Shown here piece by piece: positions 42,879 to 50,867 of a stretch of 55,286 nucleotides of DNA (position 1 is the stretch's first letter; each line of letters opens with the position of its first letter). This DNA is from an uncultured Lachnospiraceae bacterium. GTDB lineage: Bacteria; Bacillota; Clostridia; Lachnospirales; Lachnospiraceae. Position numbers and translations under genes: made by a program. The notes under the pieces are model-generated. The model was not told the DNA's origin, searched no databases, and saw only the letters and a program-made list of their open reading frames with translations. Where the stretch lies: contig CAJTOW010000011.1 of the NCBI GenBank assembly GCA_910577655.1, forward strand, positions 1 through 55,286. Direction: 5' to 3'.

Positions 42879-42918
42879 TGGGGTAGAACGTGTCTGAGCG
42901 GTAACCAGCTGATTGAAG

Positions 42919-43069
42919 GTTACTGTTCACGGGGCGCATCTTCTTGTCCGGCTACGCCAGACAAGAAGCATCGGGCGTCCGCCCAATGTGGAAAACTGGA
43001 CAAAAACAGTCTTACAAGCGAGCTTGACGTCTGTTTTTGTCCAGTTTTCCCCGCCCTGTGAACTGTAAC
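42919..43069 (-). mobile_element. 151-bp MITE-like element, family B, copy B2
   Basis: Same 151-base length as B1, opposite orientation: GTTACTGTTCACGGGG to CCCTGTGAACTGTAAC. Internal inverted repeats as in B1. Flanks GATTGAAG and GAATGAAT agree at six of eight positions, perhaps an old duplication. Confidence 0.72.
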
Positions 43070-43108
43070 GAATGAATTTTAAGACACACTCTAACACCTT
43101 AACCGAAA

Positions 43109-43137
43109 TTGACTTTTTCGGTTCTTGACTTTATAAT
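43109..43137 (+). promoter_or_regulatory. Promoter of the radical SAM gene
   Basis: TTGACT (43109-43114) and TATAAT (43132-43137) with a 17-base spacer. The first ATG of the gene is only 18 bases after the -10, so the leader would be about 10 bases, almost leaderless. Confidence 0.7.
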
Positions 43138-43154
43138 GATAAAAAGATAAGAAA

Positions 43155-44186
43155 ATGGAAAAACAAATCATCGAAACAGCCACAGTATGCAGACACCAAA
43201 AGCCTATGAACTGGAACAACAAACCCTGGCATTCCCTGGATTATGAACTGAAACACCGCTTTGGCACCAAAGTCTATAAGATTGCCCTGGATGGCGGCAT
43301 GACCTGCCCCAACCGGGACGGTTCCCTGGGTACCCGGGGCTGTATTTTCTGCAGCGCCGGAGGATCCGGGGATTTTGCCGTGCCCTTCGGCACACCCCTG
43401 GCTGGCAGCCAGACTGCGGACAAGGACAGCCGGCCCCTGGAAGTATCCATCCAGAACCAGATTGACGCCGGTGCCGCCCGGATCCGCCACAAGCTTGGTT
43501 CGTCCCCGGAAGCCTACATCGCCTACTTCCAGTCCTACACCAACACCTACGCGCCTGTCGCTTATCTGGAGGAATTATTTACTGCTGCCATCCGGCATCC
43601 CCTGGTCCGGGTTCTCTCCATAGCCACGCGCCCGGACTGCCTGTCCGGTGAGGTTGTTCATCTTCTCTCCCGGCTGAATCAGATCAAACCCGTGTGGATC
43701 GAGCTGGGCCTCCAGACCATCCACGAGGATACGGCTGCCTGCATCCGCCGGGGCTATCCCCTGACCTGCTTTGAAGACGCATTGAAAAGGCTGCGGGCCC
43801 ACCATCTGGAGACCATTGTCCATGTGATCCTTGGCCTTCCCGGTGAAAGCCGTGAGAAAATGCTTGGAACCATCCGTTATCTGGCCGGCCAGGATATCCA
43901 GGGCGTCAAGCTGCAATTGCTCCATATTCTGAAGGGTACAGATCTTGCGGACATTCATGCCCGCTGCCCCCTTCCCCTTCTTTCCATGGAGGAATACCTG
44001 GATCTGGTCATTGACTGTGTAGCACTCCTTCCGCCCAGGGTGGTGATCCACCGCCTCACCGGAGACGGGCCAAAATCCCTTCTGATTGCCCCTCTGTGGA
44101 GTGCCAACAAGCGTCTGGTACTGGGAAGCCTTGACACACGCTTCCGGGAACGCAGCATTACCCAGGGCTGTAGGTGGCCAGGATGA
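43155..44186 (+). CDS. TIGR01212 family radical SAM protein
   Basis: 343 residues. The radical SAM motif is CPNRDGSLGTRGCIFC, with the three cysteines spaced as in the TIGR01212/YhcC family (C-x(11)-C-x(2)-C). Later AYFQSYTNTYAPVAYL, IATRPDCL, WIELGLQTIHEDTAACIRRG and VHVILGLPGESREKM are also typical. YhcC-like proteins are often found near translation or tRNA genes; the exact reaction is not settled. The start may be ATG 43155, with a very short leader, or ATG 43206, which fits the family length better. Neither has a clear ribosome site. Confidence 0.88.
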   Translation: MEKQIIETATVCRHQKPMNWNNKPWHSLDYELKHRFGTKVYKIALDGGMTCPNRDGSLGTRGCIFCSAGGSGDFAVPFGTPLAGSQTADKDSRPLEVSIQNQIDAGAARIRHKLGSSPEAYIAYFQSYTNTYAPVAYLEELFTAAIRHPLVRVLSIATRPDCLSGEVVHLLSRLNQIKPVWIELGLQTIHEDTAACIRRGYPLTCFEDALKRLRAHHLETIVHVILGLPGESREKMLGTIRYLAGQDIQGVKLQLLHILKGTDLADIHARCPLPLLSMEEYLDLVIDCVALLPPRVVIHRLTGDGPKSLLIAPLWSANKRLVLGSLDTRFRERSITQGCRWPG

Positions 44187-44194
44187 AAGCATAT

Positions 44195-44247
44195 AAAAAG
44201 GCTCCCGGATCCAGAAAGATTCTTTCCCCGGATCCGGAAACCTTTTT
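44195..44247. terminator. Bidirectional terminator between radical SAM and flavoprotein genes
   Basis: AAAAAGGCTCCCGGATCC and GGATCCGGAAACCTTTTT form a long stem with few mismatches. It ends in T-runs on both strands, as expected between convergent genes. Confidence 0.8.
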
Positions 44248-44253
44248 AAATGT

Positions 44254-46179
44254 TTAAATCATTTCCCTGTCCCGATACGCCTTCCACTGATTTTCAAAAA
44301 AGTAATCCACCTCCGGCAGGGGACGCACCGGACGCCAGCAGGCGCTGCATTCCCCGTCTTTTAAGGAAACCTCCTGGACAATCCCCCCATGGGCTCCCTG
44401 ATCCAGCCTGCACCGGTACAGACCGGGCAGCTTTTCATCCGGCTGTCTCCCCTCCGGATCCATGTAGAGAGCCGATCCTCTGCTTCCCGCGCCGCTTTTG
44501 GCGTAATCCAGCATGGCGAACAGATAGGCTTTCTGGGAAACCAGCATGTCACGCAGCCGGTAAAACAGCGGAAGCTGGGAAGGCGCCGGCTGTTTCACAA
44601 GCTCCAGATAATGCTCCAGCTCCTCATTGGTCTCCTTAAGAGCCGTCTCCAGGCTTTCCCTGTTCCGGATCATTCCGCCGCAGGCGCTCATCCGCATGGA
44701 TGCCTTCTTCCACAGTTCCCCCAGAGCCATGTTCCCGGCTGCCTGCACCGGAAGCTTTGCAAACTCCTCTGCCTCCCGGCCCAGTGCCTGCTTTATTTCA
44801 TCGGAAATGTCTTCTTTCTCTTGGCAAAGCTTCCGCAGATGTATTTTCTCCGCCGCCCGCACGGCGCCGACCTGTCCCGCATTCAAAGCCGTTCCCCCCG
44901 GCCTGGTGACTCCGTGGCTTGCACATACCTCGCCTACCGCGAACAGGCCCTGTATCTTCGTCTCCCAGTATGCGTCCGTGGAGATCCCGCCGTTATTATG
45001 CTGTGCACAGACAGCTACTTCCAGCTTCTCATGCCAGAGATCCACCTGGTGATCTTTATAAAAGCTGATCGCCGGCTCGTTCATCTGCCGGAGCCGTTCA
45101 ATGGGAGTGCCAAACAAAGCCCCTGCCTGTTTTAAATAGTCATATGCTTCCGGCGACAGCTTTTCAAAGGGAATTTCCTTTCCCCCCGGATTCTTTGTAA
45201 AATCCAGGTACACCCTCCTCCCCTTCAGGATTGTCTCCTGATAGACCAGAAGATCAATCACTGAGGAACCGCCGAAGATTTTGTTCACATCAAAGGGCCA
45301 CTGGTAGCCTTTTAAAAATACCATGGAAAGCATATCTTCTTCTCTTGTAAAATAATCCATGAGAAATTCCCGCTCATCCTGCCTGTCCTGACTGGTGGAA
45401 ACAAATCTGGGCAGCACCTGCATATAGGTTCCGCTTACATTCCATCTGGGATCTATGGATGCCAGACCAAACTGCCATTCTGTCAGATTTTTCCCCTCTG
45501 CCCCCGCCTCAAAGGCAAGTCCGCTGGAGCCTGTCTGGGATGTGGGGTACACGCTGTCATGATACATGCCCGCCGGTCCTCCCGTGGCCATGATCACGTT
45601 GCTGCACCAGATCAGAACGTATCCGGCTTCTTCCTTCTCCTTTTTGTCCAGACAGAGAACACCATACACCTTTTTATCCTTTGCCAGAAAGCGGATCACC
45701 TGCATCTGGTCCATGATCCGGATCCCCTTTTCCCTCACTTCCCGTTCCAGACATTCTGTCATCAGCTTTGACGTATATGGGCCTGCGCTGGTAGCACGCC
45801 TTCCCCTGTCATGGTCCGTCTTATATCCCATAAATTCCCCGTATTCCGTACAGGGAAATGGCACCCCAAGCTCAGTCAGACGGAAAAAGCACCGGGATGA
45901 CAAGGCCGCCTCGCACAAGGCCTGGTCCCCGTCCACACACTGGCCCGCAAACAGATCTTCCGCCATGGTGCGCACCGAATCCAGGTCGCCGCTGGCCAGG
46001 GAAAGCTTGTAGTAGGTCTGTTTATCGGATCCTGTATTCCTGGAGGTCCCGGCATTTACATTCTCGGCCAATATGGCAAGATCCCTTTCCCCGTTCTGAT
46101 ACAGCCGCAGCGCTGCCTGAAATCCCGCCGCCCCTGTTCCGACCACTATCTGTTCAATCCTAAGTTCCTGCATCTTCAT
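44254..46179 (-). CDS. FAD-dependent oxidoreductase, fumarate reductase/SDH flavoprotein type
   Basis: 641 residues, cytosolic. N-terminal FAD site VVGTGAAGFQAALRL, then SRNTGSDKQTYYKLS, a RRATSAGPYTS loop, and the second FAD region NNGGISTDAYWETKIQGLFAVGEV and RPGGTALNAGQVGAVRAAE (quoted as GGTALNAGQVGAVRAAE). The C-terminal helical domain resembles SdhA/FrdA. Members include reductases of enoates, steroids and urocanate. ATG 46179 follows GGAGG. It is the last gene of a same-strand cluster with SDR, Old Yellow Enzyme and AraC. Substrate unknown. Confidence 0.88.
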   Translation of the reverse strand: MKMQELRIEQIVVGTGAAGFQAALRLYQNGERDLAILAENVNAGTSRNTGSDKQTYYKLSLASGDLDSVRTMAEDLFAGQCVDGDQALCEAALSSRCFFRLTELGVPFPCTEYGEFMGYKTDHDRGRRATSAGPYTSKLMTECLEREVREKGIRIMDQMQVIRFLAKDKKVYGVLCLDKKEKEEAGYVLIWCSNVIMATGGPAGMYHDSVYPTSQTGSSGLAFEAGAEGKNLTEWQFGLASIDPRWNVSGTYMQVLPRFVSTSQDRQDEREFLMDYFTREEDMLSMVFLKGYQWPFDVNKIFGGSSVIDLLVYQETILKGRRVYLDFTKNPGGKEIPFEKLSPEAYDYLKQAGALFGTPIERLRQMNEPAISFYKDHQVDLWHEKLEVAVCAQHNNGGISTDAYWETKIQGLFAVGEVCASHGVTRPGGTALNAGQVGAVRAAEKIHLRKLCQEKEDISDEIKQALGREAEEFAKLPVQAAGNMALGELWKKASMRMSACGGMIRNRESLETALKETNEELEHYLELVKQPAPSQLPLFYRLRDMLVSQKAYLFAMLDYAKSGAGSRGSALYMDPEGRQPDEKLPGLYRCRLDQGAHGGIVQEVSLKDGECSACWRPVRPLPEVDYFFENQWKAYRDREMI

Positions 46180-46250
46180 GGTTTCCTCCATTCTCTGCCT
46201 GTTTCACAGTAACCCCTTCCTCAATATTATCGTCAGATATTGGCAAAATG

Positions 46251-46285
46251 GTAACGTGTAATTACCACCCCCATGAACTATTACA
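46251..46285. repeat. Possible relic of a family B repeat
   Basis: GTAACGTGTAATTACC followed by ACCCCCATGAACTATTAC resembles two repeat ends placed close together. Weak match; may be coincidence. Confidence 0.3.
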
Positions 46286-46294
46286 GATAAACAA

Positions 46295-47068
46295 TTACAG
46301 CCGTTTGATGTGGAAGCCGCCGTCAACATCCACATAATTTCCGGTAGTATACAAAAGCCGGTCTGAACAGAACAGGCTTACCACACCGGCCACATCCTCC
46401 GGTTTTCCCCACCTGGCAATGGGAAATACGCCGTCCGCGAACATCTTATCATATTTCTCCGTCACAACACTGGTCATATCCGTGGCGATGACGCCGGGGC
46501 GCACCTCGTTGACCACAATGCCCTCCGGGGCAAGGCGGTCCGCGAAAAGCGTTGTCAGCATGGACACGGCTGCCTTGGAAATACAGTACTCGCCTCTGGT
46601 AATGGAGGACACCTCTGCAGAGCAGGAACCGATATTTACAATATGGCCTTTATTTGCAAATACCTGCTCCTGACTGACCATCTGCTTTGCCACAGCCTGG
46701 GTCAGGAACATGGTTCCTTTGGTGTTGATCCCCACCACCCGGTCAAAGCTTTCCTGGGTCATATCCAGAAGATCCTTTCTCTCCCTGGGCGCCACGCCTG
46801 CATTGTTCACCAGTATATCGATTCTTCCGAAACGCTCCACCGCTTCCTTTACCAGACGCTCCCTTCCCTCCTGGGAATCAATGGAACCCTGGACATAATG
46901 CCAGTCGATCTCCATCTCTGTCAGCTTCTCCAATGCCTCCCGGCAGTCCTCCGGCTTCTCCAGGGAAAAAATCACGACCTGGCACCCGTCCAGCCCAAGC
47001 TGCTTTGCCACCGCATACCCGATCCCACGGCTTCCGCCTGTAACAACCGCTGTTTTCTTCAAGATCAT
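46295..47068 (-). CDS. Short-chain dehydrogenase/reductase
   Basis: NAD(P)-dependent SDR of 257 residues. Cofactor motif VVTGGSRGIGYAVA, NNAGV, catalytic Ser (IVNIGSCSAEVSS) and Tyr-x3-Lys (YCISK), with VRPGVIATDM and a C-terminal GNYVDVDGGFHIKRL. The classical tetrad is complete. Between the Old Yellow Enzyme and FAD genes, probably a step of the same pathway acting on an alcohol/ketone. Confidence 0.92.
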   Translation of the reverse strand: MILKKTAVVTGGSRGIGYAVAKQLGLDGCQVVIFSLEKPEDCREALEKLTEMEIDWHYVQGSIDSQEGRERLVKEAVERFGRIDILVNNAGVAPRERKDLLDMTQESFDRVVGINTKGTMFLTQAVAKQMVSQEQVFANKGHIVNIGSCSAEVSSITRGEYCISKAAVSMLTTLFADRLAPEGIVVNEVRPGVIATDMTSVVTEKYDKMFADGVFPIARWGKPEDVAGVVSLFCSDRLLYTTGNYVDVDGGFHIKRL

Positions 47069-47090
47069 TCTCCTCCTCTTCTATGATGTC

Positions 47091-47127
47091 GGGAGCCAAA
47101 AGCATTCTGGCTCCCGCAATATGCGGG
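47091..47127. promoter_or_regulatory. Two mutually exclusive hairpins between OYE and SDR genes
   Basis: GGGAGCCA/TGGCTCCC (47091-47115) and CCCGCAATATGCGGG (47113-47127) share the triplet CCC, so both stems cannot form fully at once. They start right after the OYE stop codon. No T-run follows. They may set relative expression or mRNA ends. Confidence 0.35.
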
Positions 47128-48483
47128 TTATCCCCTGAAATTAGCCGGCAACGTGCTCTTCGTCTCGGCAAACTCTCTGTAAAAGGGCAGAAATGTTTCC
47201 GGATCACGGATTACACAGCCCGTAGGCTTGTGGGCCCGGATCAGATCCCCGCATTTTCCGCAGGTCATACACACCCTTTTGGGATTAATTCTTCCGTCCT
47301 TCACAATCTCATTGGCGAAATCCGGATCAGCAAAGGCCATCCTTCCGAAAAGCATGCCGTCGCACAGCCCCTCTTCCACGGCACCGGCCGTAAAGAGATC
47401 CGCATACTGTCTTAAGTAGGTGGGTGCCGAACCATAGATGACCATCTCCGGCACGGCTTTCTTGACCTCACCGATTCCATGGATCATCCGGTCAAGTCCC
47501 ACAAAGGGATGCTCATCCGGTACATATTTGCCCATATCATAGGGCCGTGTCACATGGGTAGTGGCATAAGGATTTCCCATGGTAAGATCAATGAAATCCA
47601 TGCCGTAGCGTTCATGAAGCTCTCTGACCAGACGGACCGGTTCTGACAGATCCGGCTCCAGCCCTCCTTCCTGGCTTACACCGAACCCATATGGATAGGG
47701 ATAACCGTCATAGATTCCCAGCCTGGAGGTCACCATAAACTGACTGTCCTCATAAGCCTTTGCCGCAAGAATTCCGTTCTTTAACAGTCTGGTCCGGTTC
47801 TCGTAGCTGCCCCCATACATTCCGGGCCGGGTGTAGGCGGATGAAAGCTCCGCAAGAAGATATCCATGGCAGGATTTAATGTCAATGGCGTCAAATCCGG
47901 CCTCCCTGGCCAGCCCTGCCGCCTGACCGAACTTCTCCTCCAGTCCCTTTAAATAATCGTCCGTGACAATACAGGAATCATCGGCCTCCCGGTACTTTTC
48001 CAGCTCCGGGTGACGGTAAGCGATCATGGGCGCCGGCCTGTTATCCGGATTGGAATAACGTCCGCTGTGGTTGGCCTGCATGATCAGATACGGCGCGAAT
48101 CCGTTGGCCTTTTGCCCTGCTTCTTTGATCTGACTGGTAAACCGCTTATAGTTTTCCAGATTATCCCTTGTAAGAAGGAGCTGGGTTTTGGAGGATCGTC
48201 CTTCCTCTACCATGGAGATGGCCTCAAACCAGATGACCGCGCTTCCGCCCACAGCTTCCTTTACATACCGCCGGGTGGTGTAACCGGAAGGGGAACCGTC
48301 AGGAAGGGAATCCGCTCCCTCCATGGGCGCGATCCCCAGACGGTTGGGCAGAGAAAGGGATCTTACCTTCACCGTCTCTGCCAGAATCTTTGTATCCTTT
48401 GCAAAGGGCAGGTGCAGGTGCATTTCCTCTGCCGCTGCCATCACCTCATCCAGACTTTTATAATGAAACCTTTCATGTGCCAT
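47128..48483 (-). CDS. NADH:flavin oxidoreductase, Old Yellow Enzyme/FadH-like, without FAD domain
   Basis: FMN-barrel enoate reductase of 451 residues. Motifs are LPNRLGIAPMEGADS, LIMQANHSGRYS, FGQAAGLAREAGFDAIDIKSCHGYL (given as AREAGFDAIDIKSCHGYL), SAYTRPGMYGGSYENRTRLL (given as GGSYENRTRL). A C-terminal C-x2-C-x2-C-x11-C group could bind a [4Fe-4S] cluster, as in 2,4-dienoyl-CoA reductase, but the usual FAD/NAD(P)H domain is missing. ATG 48483 follows AAGGAG, 14 bases after araC. The expected reaction is reduction of an activated C=C bond. Confidence 0.9.
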   Translation of the reverse strand: MAHERFHYKSLDEVMAAAEEMHLHLPFAKDTKILAETVKVRSLSLPNRLGIAPMEGADSLPDGSPSGYTTRRYVKEAVGGSAVIWFEAISMVEEGRSSKTQLLLTRDNLENYKRFTSQIKEAGQKANGFAPYLIMQANHSGRYSNPDNRPAPMIAYRHPELEKYREADDSCIVTDDYLKGLEEKFGQAAGLAREAGFDAIDIKSCHGYLLAELSSAYTRPGMYGGSYENRTRLLKNGILAAKAYEDSQFMVTSRLGIYDGYPYPYGFGVSQEGGLEPDLSEPVRLVRELHERYGMDFIDLTMGNPYATTHVTRPYDMGKYVPDEHPFVGLDRMIHGIGEVKKAVPEMVIYGSAPTYLRQYADLFTAGAVEEGLCDGMLFGRMAFADPDFANEIVKDGRINPKRVCMTCGKCGDLIRAHKPTGCVIRDPETFLPFYREFAETKSTLPANFRG

Positions 48484-48497
48484 ATATTTGAACTCCT

Positions 48498-49331
48498 TCA
48501 AGCTAAAACATCTTTCCGTTTTTGCGATATTGTCTTTCTGAACTTACTGGGGGACATACCGGCATACTTTTTAAACTGTTTGGAAAAATAGGTAAACTCG
48601 CTGTATCCGCATTCCTGCGCAATCTCCGTGACGCTCTTTTCCGTCTCCGCCAGCAAAAGCTCTGCCCGGTTAATGCGGAGAGAAATCACATATCCCATAA
48701 GGCTGTATCCGGTTTCCTCTTTAAACACACGTGCTATGTAATCCCGGTTCATAGACAAAGCCGCCGCAATCTTGTCCACATTCATATCCTCTGCAAAATG
48801 ATGATTCAGATAATTCATCACATTGTACGCCACCGTGATTCCGGCTCCGATTTTCATCATAGACAGCGCGTCTGCGCATTCGCGGAAAATGGTTATGAAC
48901 ATTCTCCTCAGATCCGCTCCCACGTACATCTCCCAGTATTTCTTTTTTGTCAGATACTCCTTTTCCATCTCCAGAATGATATCATAGAGATAATTCCAAA
49001 CAGGCTCTGTCACCGTAAGCAGATGGGAAAAACTGGCCGGACGTTTGATAAAGATCGCGATCACTTCCGGGTACTTCACCTCATGCTGGAAAAAATCCGG
49101 CTGGATCTGAACCACATACCGCTCGTAGGGATATTCCAGAACCTTTATGGTATGGGACTCCAGTGTGTTCAGCACGATCATTCCACCCTTGGAAACCTCA
49201 TATGCTTTCTCCCCTACCTGATACAGGATCCTCCCTGCAAGGAGAAAAACAATCTGATAGGTATTCTCATAATGATATGGCAGCTTATAGTTACCGGCTG
49301 TATAGCGATGTTCAATCCAGAAATCATCCAT
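48498..49331 (-). CDS. AraC family transcriptional regulator
   Basis: 277 residues: N-terminal cupin-like sensing domain (about 20-110) and C-terminal double helix-turn-helix (about 180-270; VDKIAAALSMNRDYIARVFKEE and VTEIAQECGYSEFTYFSKQFKK, quoted in short parts: DKIAAALSMNRDYIARVF; EIAQECGYSEFTYFSKQF). ATG 49331 follows AGAGGGGG. It sits inside the cluster, directly before the OYE gene, so it likely controls it. Confidence 0.93.
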   Translation of the reverse strand: MDDFWIEHRYTAGNYKLPYHYENTYQIVFLLAGRILYQVGEKAYEVSKGGMIVLNTLESHTIKVLEYPYERYVVQIQPDFFQHEVKYPEVIAIFIKRPASFSHLLTVTEPVWNYLYDIILEMEKEYLTKKKYWEMYVGADLRRMFITIFRECADALSMMKIGAGITVAYNVMNYLNHHFAEDMNVDKIAAALSMNRDYIARVFKEETGYSLMGYVISLRINRAELLLAETEKSVTEIAQECGYSEFTYFSKQFKKYAGMSPSKFRKTISQKRKDVLA

Positions 49332-49470
49332 GAAACACAATCCCCCTCTGCTGGCATTCACCGGCACAGGTCTCCTGCTGCACCTGTGCCGGCCAAGTCC
49401 ATTGTAACATAACTACTGCCATATGACTGTTACTAATAACCTACAGCTGTCCGCTCCTTAGATGAACCCT

Positions 49471-50841
49471 CTAAACCATCACGTTGTAAAAGATTGTGGC
49501 AAGCAATACATTGGCAAGAATCGCAAAGGGCTGCGCCGCCCCATAACCTGCCGTAGGCTCTTCCGAATCCGTAGAGCTGATGGCCGCTCCCAGTCCGGGA
49601 GCCGAGGTGCAGCCTCCGGCAATGGCACCGCTTAGGATCAGCCAGTTGAGCTTAAATATCTTGTGGCCGATCAAAAAGCTCACCAGAACGGAAATGCCTT
49701 CCACAAAGACCGCCGCCACCGCAAGAGCCAGCCCGGATCCCATCAGTGAGGTAACTACATCATATCCATAACGAAGCCCTACTACTGCCATAAAAAATAT
49801 AAGCCCCATCTGGTACATAAGCCCGAGAGATTTAGAATCCATCCGGAAATTAACTGGGCCGATCTCCCCTATATAGCTTAAAACCAGCGCTGCCAGCAGC
49901 ACTCCCCCTGCCGCGCCCAGAGAAAAGCTTCCAAAGCTTCCCAGGGGAATCGTAATATTGCCCACAATGATTCCGATGACCGTAACCAGGGCAAGAATCA
50001 TAAAGCTGACAGGCTGCTCCTTGATCTTCTTTCCCGAATCTGAAATCGCGTTCAGTTCAAGCTGATACTTTTCCTTCTCCTTTTCCAAATCAATGCCAAA
50101 TACCTTGGGCAGAAGGGATATCATAACTACAATGACCAGCACGCCGATGGGAAATGCTACCGTATATCCCAGACTGATGGTGGACGAGGCCGCCTCTTTA
50201 TATGCCGTGATCTGCTCCTCATTAAGTCCCGGTGTGTTATCGGCAGTTAATGCGCCTGAGCTGTCAATCTTTAAGAGCATATTGTTCTTTTCTTCCACCG
50301 GTGCTTCCTGATAGATTTTGCCGTAATCCAGATGTCCGGACGCGTCCAGAGCTGTGCCGTACCCTGGTGTAGAGGTCATGGCCCCTGCAAACATGCCAAT
50401 CGTCTCATGGGCAGTAATGGACTGGTTGGAGGACAGCACGGTTACATGCATCACACAGGCAACCACCATGGATACCACCGGAATCGAGACACCGATGACC
50501 ACAAACTTCATTCCATACCGTTTGAAGATGGACCCGATGCTGCTGCCCACCTTCATTCCGATGGAAACCAGGAACAGAAGCAGGAAAAAGGTAAAGAAGG
50601 CCTGGGCCACCACCCCGGTAGAAAGAATCCGTTTTGCATCGGAAAAGCCAAGGCCTCCCTCCGCCACGCCATGGGCCCAGCCAGTCACTATATAACCGAT
50701 GATGATCCCCGAAAAGATACCGCCGGAAACACCCAGGGAAAAGCTTTTAATTTTGATCTTTCCGATCAAAAGGCCCGTAGCGATGGCAAGAAACATTAAG
50801 AAAAACTGGTTTGTCAATGTGGAAACCACTAATTTTATCAT
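49471..50841 (-). CDS. AspT/YidE-type exchanger family membrane protein
   Basis: 456 residues with about ten hydrophobic segments in two similar halves. Each half carries the aspartate:alanine exchanger signature: GAMTSTPGYGTALDA (about residue 150) and GAIAGGCTSAPGLGAAIS (about 410). The cytosolic TrkA-C domains found in some relatives are absent. Relatives exchange dicarboxylates or amino acids. It follows the amidohydrolase gene by 26 bases and probably imports the cluster substrate or exports its product. Confidence 0.85.
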   Translation of the reverse strand: MIKLVVSTLTNQFFLMFLAIATGLLIGKIKIKSFSLGVSGGIFSGIIIGYIVTGWAHGVAEGGLGFSDAKRILSTGVVAQAFFTFFLLLFLVSIGMKVGSSIGSIFKRYGMKFVVIGVSIPVVSMVVACVMHVTVLSSNQSITAHETIGMFAGAMTSTPGYGTALDASGHLDYGKIYQEAPVEEKNNMLLKIDSSGALTADNTPGLNEEQITAYKEAASSTISLGYTVAFPIGVLVIVVMISLLPKVFGIDLEKEKEKYQLELNAISDSGKKIKEQPVSFMILALVTVIGIIVGNITIPLGSFGSFSLGAAGGVLLAALVLSYIGEIGPVNFRMDSKSLGLMYQMGLIFFMAVVGLRYGYDVVTSLMGSGLALAVAAVFVEGISVLVSFLIGHKIFKLNWLILSGAIAGGCTSAPGLGAAISSTDSEEPTAGYGAAQPFAILANVLLATIFYNVMV

Positions 50842-50867
50842 ATAATATATCCTCCCCAGATGGACGG

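Noticed and set aside
46200..46290. A further family A or B element between FAD and SDR genes.
   Set aside because: Only two short end-like pieces are present; listed as a weak relic, not as an element.
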